From MB1-2 sp046566065 (GTDB lineage Bacteria > Actinomycetota > CADDZG01 > WHSQ01): a stretch of DNA of 64,000 nt. This document shows positions 56,339 through 63,634 of this stretch, one piece after another. The notes under the pieces were generated by a model, which saw nothing but the letters and a program-made list of their open reading frames with translations, searched no databases and was not told the DNA's origin. The stretch spans positions 146,480 through 210,479 of the forward strand of contig JBKHXK010000001.1 of assembly GCA_046566065.1 (NCBI GenBank), written 5' to 3'. A program made the translations under genes and the position numbers. Numbering within the stretch: the stretch's first letter is position 1; each line of letters starts with the position of its first letter.

Positions 56339-57688
56339 TCAGTGTTCTTCGAAGCCGCCTTCGGGGGTGCGGCGGAGACGTATCTTGCGCGGAGGTGTCG
56401 TGGGGGCCGAGTCCTGTAGTTGGACCGCCATCCGGTGAGCGATCAGGCCCCCGAGGGCCGGGACCACGAACACGGCTATGCGCAACACGGCCGTCACCGC
56501 CTCGACCTGGACGTTGAACATGATCGCCATCACGTCATTGCCTCCGGCGATCGTCAGAACCAAGAAGAAGAGGAACGCGGCCACGCCGATGCCGGTGCGG
56601 AACGGGACGTCGCGCGGCCGGTTCAAGAGATGGTGCGCGTCGCGGTCGCCCGTCATCCTGGCCTCGACGAACGGCCACAGCGCCATGAGGCCGAAGGCGA
56701 TGCCGGGCATGACGACTCCCGGGATGAACGGCGATGGGATCAGGACGCCGAAGACCTCGAGGTCGAACGGCGGGAAGAGCCGCAGGGCCCCCTCGAGCCA
56801 TCCGATGTACCAGTCGGGTTGCGCGGGCGCGCTGACGACCGTCGGATCGAACGGTCCGTAGTCCCACACCGGATTGATCTGGATCAGCCCGCCCATGAAC
56901 GCCAGCACGGACCCCGTGACGAGCAAGAGACCCACCGACTTAAAGACCTGCCCGGGCCAGAAGGGTTTCCCGACCACGTTGCGTTCGGTCGCCTTGGGTC
57001 CGGCGAACTGCGCGTGCTTCTGCCGCCAGAGGATCGCCAGATGCGCCCCGATCAATCCGATCATGAGGCCGGGCAGCAGCATCACGTGCATGACGAACAA
57101 CCTCGAGATGATCCCGTGCGTTGGGAACTCTCCGCCGAACGCGAGGAACGCGAGATAGGGCCCGACGAACGGAACGGAGATAAGCACCGAGTACGCGATG
57201 CGCAATCCCGTCCCCGAGAGCAGGTCGTCCGGCAGCGAGTATCCCGTGAATCCGGCCCCCAGCGCGAGGATCAACAGAACGACTCCGATCAGCCAGTTCA
57301 GCTCGCACGGTTTGCGGAACGCGCCCGTGAAGAAGATCCGCATCGCGTGCACGACGACGGCCGCAACGAAAACCAACGCGGCCCAGTGATGGATCTGGCG
57401 CATGACGAGCCCGGCGCGCACCTCGAAGCTGATCCGCATCACGGACTCGTACGCGGCCGAGACCTCGCGGCCCTGGAGCGGTTCGTACGGGCCCTGATAG
57501 ATGACCTCCGCCGCGTCGGGCCGATAGAAGAGCGTCAAGAACGTGCCGGTCGCGACCAGGATCACGAAGCAGAAGAGCGCGATCTCTCCGAGGAGGAACG
57601 ACCAGTGATCGGGGAAGACCTTGCGCAGGCTCTTGCGCGCGACCGCCGCGACCCCGAGCCGTTCGTCGACCCAGCCGAGCACCCTCAC
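56339..57688 (-). CDS. qcrB: Cytochrome bc1 complex cytochrome b subunit
   Basis: A 449-residue membrane protein. Heme bL and bH His ligands lie in the second and fourth helices (MRQIHHWAALVFVAAVVVHAMR and FVMHVMLLPGLMIGLIGAHLAIL). The quinol-site motif PDWYIGW and the GYSLPDD motif are typical of actinobacterial QcrB. It oxidises menaquinol and passes electrons to the Rieske and QcrC subunits. It is about 90 residues shorter than typical mycobacterial QcrB, mostly at the C-terminus. Confidence 0.93.
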   Translation of the reverse strand: MRVLGWVDERLGVAAVARKSLRKVFPDHWSFLLGEIALFCFVILVATGTFLTLFYRPDAAEVIYQGPYEPLQGREVSAAYESVMRISFEVRAGLVMRQIHHWAALVFVAAVVVHAMRIFFTGAFRKPCELNWLIGVVLLILALGAGFTGYSLPDDLLSGTGLRIAYSVLISVPFVGPYLAFLAFGGEFPTHGIISRLFVMHVMLLPGLMIGLIGAHLAILWRQKHAQFAGPKATERNVVGKPFWPGQVFKSVGLLLVTGSVLAFMGGLIQINPVWDYGPFDPTVVSAPAQPDWYIGWLEGALRLFPPFDLEVFGVLIPSPFIPGVVMPGIAFGLMALWPFVEARMTGDRDAHHLLNRPRDVPFRTGIGVAAFLFFLVLTIAGGNDVMAIMFNVQVEAVTAVLRIAVFVVPALGGLIAHRMAVQLQDSAPTTPPRKIRLRRTPEGGFEEH

Positions 57689-58530
57689 GTCGCTCGGCCC
57701 TCATCGTTGTTGAGGTTCCAGAAGCCGGGCCCGACGGGTTCGGAGAAGTCGCCGCTGGCGATCAGGTAGCCCTCATCGTCGATCTCGATCGGCAGCTGGG
57801 GCAGCGGGCGGTCTGCGGGCCCGAAGGTCGGCTCGGCCCCCCTGAGCACGTCGAAGGTGGACTGGTGACAGGGACACAGCAGCTCGTGGCTCTGGGCCCG
57901 GTAGAGGCCGACCGGGCAGCCGGCGTGGGTGCAGATCTTGGAGTAGGCGACGACGCCGTCGGGCGCCCAACCCTCCCGGCCCTCGGGGAGCTCGAGGTCG
58001 TTCGGGTCGACCCGGAGCAGCAGTGTCTGGGCGTCTGCGGCTCCGACCTGGCCCTCGGGGAACACGGTCTGGACGGCGCCGGCTCGCAGCATCTCGGGAC
58101 GCAGAGGGTTGCCGTCGACGTCGACCAGGCGCTTGCCCGGCAGCCACTGGGTCCGAAAGAGGCTCTGTCCGGGCCGAGGGCCGAGCGAGAGGGCCGGGAT
58201 GGCCAGAGCGGCGGCCAGCGAGCCCGAGGCCCCCAGGAGCATCCGCACGAGCAGAGAGCGCCTGGTGACGCCCTCGTCCTCCAGGACGTCTGCGGCGCCG
58301 TCCACGGCCGCGTCGGTGGAAGCCAGCGGGGGCCTCTCCTCGGTCGTCTCCTCCTCGTGCAGGAGCCGGGTCGCCCACACGAGCACGCCGACGCCCAGGC
58401 CCCCCAGAGCGATCCCCAGCAGGAGGCCCTGGATCTGGGCGTCACCTCCGACGACGTAGACCACGAGGAGGCCGAGCGAGGCCAGGACGCTGGCGCCGAA
58501 CGAGGCTGCGACGATCCGCTCGGGCCTCAC
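57685..58530 (-). CDS. qcrA: Rieske iron-sulfur subunit of the bc1 complex
   Basis: A 281-residue protein with three membrane helices (two N-terminal, one after residue 90, as in actinobacteria) and a C-terminal Rieske domain. The 2Fe-2S ligands are Cys200/His202 and Cys219/His222 in CTHAGCPVGL and CPCHQSTFD, with the disulfide-forming Cys205 and Cys221. Overlaps qcrB and qcrC by 4 bases each. Confidence 0.94.
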   Translation of the reverse strand: MRPERIVAASFGASVLASLGLLVVYVVGGDAQIQGLLLGIALGGLGVGVLVWATRLLHEEETTEERPPLASTDAAVDGAADVLEDEGVTRRSLLVRMLLGASGSLAAALAIPALSLGPRPGQSLFRTQWLPGKRLVDVDGNPLRPEMLRAGAVQTVFPEGQVGAADAQTLLLRVDPNDLELPEGREGWAPDGVVAYSKICTHAGCPVGLYRAQSHELLCPCHQSTFDVLRGAEPTFGPADRPLPQLPIEIDDEGYLIASGDFSEPVGPGFWNLNNDEGRAT

Positions 58531-59255
58531 TCCTCCGGCCCCTCGGCGCGCTTCACCCGGCTGCCGACCAGCCAGCTCACGAGCCCGAGACTCAGCATGC
58601 CGACGGTCCAGCCGACGAAGCCCTCGGGGACCGGGCCGATGCCGCCGATATCCGCTCCGCCGGGGGCCTCCTCTTCCTGCAGGTACTCGATGAACCTCAC
58701 GATCGAGTTGCGCTCGGTGTCGTCGAGGTCGAACACGGGCATCTCCCCCGGCCCGGTGACGATGGCCTCGGCGATGTCCAGGGAGCTGGCCTGATAGAGG
58801 CTCGGCGCGAGGGCCCCCACCCCCGCCGCGCCCCCGTTGGCGGTAGCGCCGTGGCAGGCCGCGCAGTTGTCGACGAACAGCTGCTGACCTTCCCTCAGGT
58901 CGCCCGCCTCGAGGACCACGTCGGGGATCTCGGGCCCGTCGCCCAGGCTGCCGACGTAGGCGACCAGAGCTTCGATCTCGTCCTCGTCGAAGGCCGGCTC
59001 CTTGCGCATGGTCTGGTCGGAGGAGTTCGCGAGCGGCATCCGGCCGGTGCGCAACTGGAAGTCGGCTGCGGCCTCTCCGGCCTCTCGGATATCCGGCCCG
59101 TACTCGGTGCCGGAACCGTCGCTCGCATGACAGGAGGCGCAGGACTCGATGAAGAGGTCCCGGCCCTCAGGGACCACGGCAGCCAGGGCCGAACCGGTCA
59201 TCAGCGCGCAGGCCGAGACGACAACGGAGGCGAGAAGCGCAGCCCGGGGCCCCAT
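58527..59255 (-). CDS. qcrC: Di-haem cytochrome c subunit of the bc1 complex
   Basis: A 242-residue exported, C-terminally anchored protein. Signal region residues 6-26. Two CxxCH haem sites: Cys39-Cys42-His43 (ESCASCHASDG) and Cys131-Cys134-His135 (DNCAACHGATA), each followed by a Met-ligand region (GRMPL, GEMPVF). A C-terminal membrane helix (VGWTVGMLSLGLVSWLVGS) and an acidic tail. It links complex III to the oxidase. First gene of the qcrCAB operon; a family A repeat lies upstream of it. Confidence 0.95.
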   Translation of the reverse strand: MGPRAALLASVVVSACALMTGSALAAVVPEGRDLFIESCASCHASDGSGTEYGPDIREAGEAAADFQLRTGRMPLANSSDQTMRKEPAFDEDEIEALVAYVGSLGDGPEIPDVVLEAGDLREGQQLFVDNCAACHGATANGGAAGVGALAPSLYQASSLDIAEAIVTGPGEMPVFDLDDTERNSIVRFIEYLQEEEAPGGADIGGIGPVPEGFVGWTVGMLSLGLVSWLVGSRVKRAEGPEE

Positions 59256-59285
59256 GACCCCGAGACCCTACCCGCCCCCCTCCCC

Positions 59286-59334
59286 GCTTTGTTCGTAACT
59301 AGCGTCGAAAAGCGGGCGCGGTTACGCGCAAAGC
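59286..59334. repeat. Family A dispersed hairpin repeat, copy 6
   Basis: The reverse type: GCTTTGTTCGTAACT, core AGCGTCGAAAAGCGGGCG, right arm GGTTACGCGCAAAGC. It overlaps the 3' end of the DUF559 gene, supplying the last residues of that protein, and lies 31 bases before qcrC. Confidence 0.85.
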
Positions 59335-60234
59335 GGTGTCGATACGTTCGATGACCTTGCCCGGGCGCCGAACGATGTCCTGCCAGGGGATCTCGAGGAT
59401 CCGCCACCCCAGCAGCATGAGGCGATTGCGCCTCTCCATATCGCTCAACCAGCGGTCCTTCTCGAGATGCCAGCGGGCACTCTGTACCTCGAGCACCAAG
59501 AACTGCGCCGGATAGGCGAAGTCGGTACGCCCGATGAATCCATCAGCATCACTGATGTTGAACTGACGCTCGGGGGCCGGAAGATGGGAACGGCCGATCA
59601 GCACGGAGAGCATCGATTCGAGCTCGCTCCCGGTGGGGGCCAGTCGCGGATCTCTGGCACGTAGAACGGAACGGATGGCCGCGACACCGTTGCGACCCGG
59701 CTTCCCCAGCTCGTCCAAGCGTCCGATCAGATGCCAAACCGACGTGAGCCCCTGCCTGAGCGCCGATTCGAGAGCCCGCTCGACGACTGCCTCCGACGTC
59801 ACGGCTCCGAGGTCGATGAGGGTGCGCGAGGGCGTCGTGACGGGGATCCCCTGTACGCAGATGACATCACAGGCAGGGAACGCGTCTGTGAAGTGCACCT
59901 TCAGCGAGGGCGGGGCCTTCTTGCGCCTATCCAGGACGAGCTCGGTGGGAGCGAAGTCGAGACCTAGACCGTGAAGTCGGGCCGCGGCACGATGCGATGC
60001 GGCTGCCGTCGGCCCCGCCCAGCGACAACCAGCCATCAGGGCCTGCTGCCACGACGGCTCGACCTCTCTAAGTCGATAGACCCCACGGTGAAGACAGATC
60101 CAACGACCCGTTTCGACCCGGCGCCGGACGGCGCTCGGCGACATCCCGCACTCGAGCGCTTCGGCGAGTGTGATCACTCCCCATTGGCCAAGCGCTCGCT
60201 CGATGCATCTCTCGGTAACCGCAGACCGCTCCAT
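59299..60234 (-). CDS. AbiEi-like/DUF559 domain protein, C-terminus formed by a repeat
   Basis: A 311-residue protein. The N-terminus (residues 1-60: LGQWGVITLAEALECGMSPSAVRRRVETGRWICLHRGVYRL) is the winged-helix-like start found in AbiEi-type antitoxins. The C-terminal region (GFIGRTDFAYPAQFLVLEVQSARWHLEKDRWLSDMERRNRLMLLGWRIL) is a DUF559, Vsr-like endonuclease fold with its Asp/Glu pair. The last ~12 residues (ALRVTAPAFRR) are encoded by family A copy 6, so the original stop may have been lost. ATG 60234 is directly preceded by a palindrome. No AbiEii partner is adjacent. Confidence 0.85.
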   Translation of the reverse strand: MERSAVTERCIERALGQWGVITLAEALECGMSPSAVRRRVETGRWICLHRGVYRLREVEPSWQQALMAGCRWAGPTAAASHRAAARLHGLGLDFAPTELVLDRRKKAPPSLKVHFTDAFPACDVICVQGIPVTTPSRTLIDLGAVTSEAVVERALESALRQGLTSVWHLIGRLDELGKPGRNGVAAIRSVLRARDPRLAPTGSELESMLSVLIGRSHLPAPERQFNISDADGFIGRTDFAYPAQFLVLEVQSARWHLEKDRWLSDMERRNRLMLLGWRILEIPWQDIVRRPGKVIERIDTALRVTAPAFRR

Positions 60235-60250
60235 CTGGTGAGTTCACCAG
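60235..60250. promoter_or_regulatory. Palindrome abutting the DUF559 start
   Basis: CTGGTGA and TCACCAG arms (7 bp each, 2-base spacer) lie immediately before the start codon on the minus strand. The AbiEi-like N-terminus suggests the protein could bind DNA, and this is a natural candidate operator. Confidence 0.5.
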
Positions 60251-60285
60251 GGAGCCTGGACCGGAGCTGTGGCCCTCGTCACTGC

Positions 60286-60334
60286 GCTTTGCGCGTAACC
60301 GCGCCCGGTTTTCGGTGCTAGCTACGAACAAAGC
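60286..60334. repeat. Family A dispersed hairpin repeat, copy 7
   Basis: Forward type: GCTTTGCGCGTAACC, core CGCGCCCGGTTTTCGG, right arm AGCTACGAACAAAGC. It lies between the DUF559 gene start and the stop of the ABC-2 permease gene, 1 kb from copy 6. Confidence 0.85.
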
Positions 60335-60338
60335 GGGG

Positions 60339-61103
60339 TTAGGGGACCACTTTCTGCATGCCTCGGTGAGCGAAGACTCCCAGGACCACCGTCATGCCCA
60401 GGAGCGAGAGGAGGCCCGGCCAGGTGTGGGCCCAGGTGATGTCTCCGAGGAAGCCCTGGCGGGCGAGCTCGAGGACGTTCGTGACGGGGTTCACGCGGGC
60501 CACGGCCTGCACCCAGCCGGTCAACAGGTCCAGGGGCACCATCGCGGTCGACAGGAAGAAGCCCAGGAACAGCGCCATCTGGATCAGGGGGGCTGCTTGC
60601 TGGCTCTTGGCCCGCAGCGCCATCCCGACCGACCACATCCCGCCGACGAGAGAGATGCCCACTCCTGCGATGGCGAGCGGCACGACCGTCAGGACGCCGG
60701 CCTGGTAGTGCACTCCGGCGATCAGGCCGACGACCGTCAGCAGCGTCAGCGGCAGGAACGCACGGAGCATCGAAGCGAGCAGCGGCCCGGCCAGGATCGC
60801 GCCTCTGGGGGCCGGGCTCAGGATGAAGCGGTCGAAGAAGCCGTTCTCGAGGTCGCGCGCGATCGCGATGCCCGTCGTGATGCCCGCGAAGGCGCAACCC
60901 TGCAAGGTGGACATCGGCAGGATCCAGTCCTTCATCTCCGCCGCGGGGAAGCCGGGCATGTTGACCAATCCCGAGAACGCGCCCGAGAAAGAGACCAGGA
61001 AGAACACCGGCATGATCAGAGACGGGAAGAAGGTCGAGGGGTAGCGCGGGATCAGCTTCAAGCTGCGCACCGTGATGCCCCAGGCAACGTCGACGGATGA
61101 CAT
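60339..61103 (-). CDS. ABC-2 type exporter permease
   Basis: A 254-residue membrane protein of the ABC-2 family with six hydrophobic segments. N-terminal basic start MSSVDVAWGITVRSLKLIPRYPSTFFPSLIMPVFFL, the motif ENGFFDRFILSPAPRGAILAG and the late motif NPVTNVLELARQGFLGD. Partner of the frameshifted permease and the DrrA-type ATPase in one cluster; likely exports drugs or lipids. ATG 61103, 3 bases after the neighbour. Confidence 0.9.
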   Translation of the reverse strand: MSSVDVAWGITVRSLKLIPRYPSTFFPSLIMPVFFLVSFSGAFSGLVNMPGFPAAEMKDWILPMSTLQGCAFAGITTGIAIARDLENGFFDRFILSPAPRGAILAGPLLASMLRAFLPLTLLTVVGLIAGVHYQAGVLTVVPLAIAGVGISLVGGMWSVGMALRAKSQQAAPLIQMALFLGFFLSTAMVPLDLLTGWVQAVARVNPVTNVLELARQGFLGDITWAHTWPGLLSLLGMTVVLGVFAHRGMQKVVP

Positions 61104-61106
61104 CGC

Positions 61107-61884
61107 TTAAGCCTTGTCCGCCAGACGCGCTCGCAGCGCGAGCAGCGACAGGGCCAGACCCAGCACCAAGATCGCCGACGCGATGCCGAGCGCGAGCAGG
61201 AACTCGGACGCGTCCCAGCCCCGGATCACCAACGAACGGATCCCTTCGATCATGTGCGACAGCGGGTTGGCCGACGCTACCGACTTGAACCATCCCTCCA
61301 TCAACGAGCGCGGGAAGAACGCGCTCGACAGGAACATCGAGACGAAGATCAACGGGAAGCTGCCTTGAACGACCTCGGTGGAGCCGCTCTTCAGTCCGAT
61401 CGCCACCGAGACGGCCCCCAGCCCCGCAGCCGCGATCGCCGAGACGATCGCCACCCCCAGCATCCCGATGAAGCCGCCCTCGACGCTGAGGCCGAAGAGA
61501 TGCGCCACTCCGAAGAACAGCCAGGCCTGGGCGAAGGCCAGGCTGAACGATCCCGCCAGCCTTCCGATCAGGATCGAGGTCCGAGAGACGGGAGGCGACG
61601 AGGCGGTCGAAGAACCCGCCCTCGATGTCGGCTGCGATGGCCGAGCCGGATGCGATGGCTCCGAACAGGCCTCCCTGCACGATCGTCGTTGCGATCATGA
61701 ACTGAAGGAACGAATCGACCGGAGGGAACCCGGGCAGGTTGATTGAACGCTCGAGTGCAGCAGAGTTGATCGCGAGGAACAGCAGCGGGAATGTGATCGA
61801 AGGCACGATCGCGATCGGCTGACGGATCGTAGTGACGATGGAACGCCGACTGAGCGCGGCGTAGTGCGCGACCGCGGTGCTCAT
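61107..61884 (-). pseudogene. ABC-2 type exporter permease, frameshifted
   Basis: Homologous to the next gene, in two frames. The first part (from ATG 61884) reads MSTAVAHYAALSRRSIVTTI to GGFFDRLVAS. After the run of three G (plus strand 61590-61592, minus-strand CCC) the conserved continuation (VSRTSILIGRLAGSFSLAF) is found in another frame and runs to the stop at 61107. Restoring a CCCCC in place of CCC would give ASPVSRTS and one intact ~260-residue protein. Either a true mutation or a homopolymer sequencing error. The first ATG overlaps the ATPase stop. Confidence 0.85.
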
Positions 61885-62876
61885 CGCCCGGGCTCGGCCC
61901 CCTGCACAGCGGCCTCGGCCTCTCCGGATCCCGCTCCCTCCAACCTGCGCCCCGTCACCTTCTGGAACACGTCGTCGAGCGTCGGGTTGTGAAGCTCGAG
62001 ACCGGCGATGCTCACTCCGGCTTCGTCGAGAGCGCGCACCACTGCACTCATATGCTCCGGCCCCCCTGCGAGGCGCGTCGCGATGCTCCCCTCCGCCGCA
62101 GGCACCGACTCACCGAAGCGCAGGAGCGCGGCCTCCGCCTGCAATGGATCGGCCCCGGGAGCGAGACGGACCTCCAGCGTCGGGTCTCCGACCTGAGCCT
62201 TGAGCTGGGCCGGCGTCCCCTCCGAGACGATCACGCCGTTGTCGATGATCGCGATGCGCCCGGCGAGCTGATCGGCCTCCTCCATGTACTGGGTCGTGAG
62301 GAAGACCGTCGTGCCATCGCGGTTCAGGGTGCGGACCTCGTCCCAGATCGCCTGACGGCTGTTCGGATCGAGTCCCGTAGTGGGCTCGTCGAGGAACAAC
62401 ACCTGAGGCTCGTGGATCAGGGACAGGGCCAGGTCGAGGCGCCTGCGCATCCCGCCCGAGTAGGTGGCGACGCGCCGGTCCGCGGCCCCAATGAGCCCGA
62501 CGCGCTCGAGCAGCTCGGCCCCCTTGCGCGCGGTCTCTTTCTTCGGGATCCCGTGAAGGGTCGCCTGGAGCCTGATCAGCTCGGTCCCAGTCATCAACGG
62601 ATCGATCGCCGCGTCCTGCAGCGCGACGCCGATCGAGCGACGCACCATGTCGGCTTCTCTCACGACGTCGAAGCCCGCGACCGAGGCGCGGCCCCCGGAA
62701 GGACGGAGCAACGTCGTCAGCATGCGAACGGTCGTCGACTTGCCCGCGCCGTTCGGTCCGAGGAAACCGAAGATCTCGCCCGGAGTGAGCGATAGATCGA
62801 TCCCGGCGACCGCTTCGAGCTTGCCGAAGCTCCGCTTCAGGCCCTCGGCCTCGACCGGCGATGTGGTGCTGGGCAT
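61881..62876 (-). CDS. ABC exporter ATP-binding protein (DrrA type)
   Basis: A 331-residue ABC ATPase. Walker A GFLGPNGAGKSTTVRML, signature YSGGMRRRLDLALSL, Walker B VLFLDEPTTGLD, and the H-loop in LTTQYMEEADQLAGR. The long C-terminal part with VEVRLAPGADPLQAE and NPTLDDVFQKVTGR is the DrrA accessory region, typical of antibiotic or lipid exporters. It forms a transporter with the two permeases encoded immediately downstream. Confidence 0.93.
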   Translation of the reverse strand: MPSTTSPVEAEGLKRSFGKLEAVAGIDLSLTPGEIFGFLGPNGAGKSTTVRMLTTLLRPSGGRASVAGFDVVREADMVRRSIGVALQDAAIDPLMTGTELIRLQATLHGIPKKETARKGAELLERVGLIGAADRRVATYSGGMRRRLDLALSLIHEPQVLFLDEPTTGLDPNSRQAIWDEVRTLNRDGTTVFLTTQYMEEADQLAGRIAIIDNGVIVSEGTPAQLKAQVGDPTLEVRLAPGADPLQAEAALLRFGESVPAAEGSIATRLAGGPEHMSAVVRALDEAGVSIAGLELHNPTLDDVFQKVTGRRLEGAGSGEAEAAVQGAEPGR

Positions 62877-63053
62877 GAGCGCTCCTTCAGATCGTTTCGT
62901 GGACCAACTGCCGCCTGCGAAGCGTTATTCCGCTCGACCCCCTAACCGGACATATCACCCAACGTCACCGAACCACAACGGAGGGTTTCGAAAATGGGGG
63001 CCGGGGAACGATAGCCCCATCGCAACACTCGCCTTTGAGGAGAGGAGGGACGC

Positions 63054-63119
63054 ATGGGACTCGTATGGACCGTCCTAGCGATCATCGGACTGATCGTCGT
63101 CCTGCAGATGATCTTCTAA
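63054..63119 (+). CDS. 21-residue membrane peptide
   Basis: ATG 63054 to TAA 63119. The product is a single predicted membrane helix (MGLVWTVLAIIGLIVVLQMI and F). A strong GAGGAGAGGAGGG lies upstream at good spacing, and a terminator follows 21 bases after the stop, so it is expressed as its own transcript. A possible sigma-B/F-like promoter (GTTT, 15 bases, GGGAAC) lies near 62987-63009. Too short for homology by eye; a real small protein is more likely than chance given the flanking signals. Confidence 0.7.
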   Translation: MGLVWTVLAIIGLIVVLQMIF

Positions 63120-63140
63120 GAACCACTCAGCGAACAAACA

Positions 63141-63170
63141 GGCCCCGGGAACACCACCCCGGGGCCTTTC
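63141..63170 (+). terminator. Rho-independent terminator after the membrane peptide
   Basis: GGCCCCGGG (63141-63149) pairs with CCCGGGGCC (63158-63166) around AACACCAC, followed by TTTC. A strong GC stem dedicated to the small transcript. Confidence 0.85.
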
Positions 63171-63172
63171 GC

Positions 63173-63226
63173 TGTTTTGAGTTAACTGGTGCACGTTCCA
63201 GCGTGCTTTTCCAACGTCAGAACGGA
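63173..63226. repeat. Family B dispersed hairpin repeat, copy 4
   Basis: GTTTTGAGTTAACTGG at the left, GCACG-TTCCA-GCGTGC inner stem followed by TTTT, and ACGTCAGAACGG at the right. Right half matches copy 2. It begins 7 bases after the terminator hairpin and ends about 45 bases before the stop of the convergent receiver gene. Confidence 0.8.
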
Positions 63227-63271
63227 GCCTCCCGCTGGTACGACCAGATGGTCGAGCGGCAGGGCCCCGCC

Positions 63272-63634
63272 TCAGGCGCAGATCGCGAGCAGGTTCGGGA
63301 CGAGCTCGTTGATGTTCCCGGCCCCCTTGCGCAGGTAGGCGCGCGCTCCCAGAGCGAGAGCCTTCTCCTCGACGCCGCCGTTGAATCCCGAGAAAGCCAG
63401 GACCTTGAGTCGCAGTCCCCGAGCCTGAAGCTCGCTCAGAACCTGAAGGCCGTCGAGCTCGGGCATGCCCATGTCGAGCACCAACACATCGGGCCGCTCC
63501 GTCTCTATCAATAGCAAAGCCTCGGCTCCGTCGCGTGCATCCCCCACGACCTCGAACCTGCCATCCTTCTCGAGCAGGATCCTGATAAGCATCCTGATGT
63601 CATCGGCGTCGTCGGCCAGGAGGACGCGGATCAT
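63272..63634 (-). CDS. Stand-alone response-regulator receiver (second copy of the arrangement)
   Basis: A 120-residue receiver without output domain. Acid pocket D8-D9 (LLADDADDIR), phosphoacceptor Asp54 (VLVLDMGMPELDG), Ser82 (AFSGF) and Lys103 (YLRKGAG). Its start overlaps the stop of the kinase-like gene by 4 bases, so the two are coupled. All active-site residues are present, so it can accept phosphate, but from which kinase is not evident. Confidence 0.93.
   Translation of the reverse strand: MIRVLLADDADDIRMLIRILLEKDGRFEVVGDARDGAEALLLIETERPDVLVLDMGMPELDGLQVLSELQARGLRLKVLAFSGFNGGVEEKALALGARAYLRKGAGNINELVPNLLAICA

Noticed and set aside
54144..60334. Repeats A as a CRISPR-like array
   Set aside because: Spacing is irregular (kilobases), genes lie between copies, and the units are long palindromes at gene boundaries.
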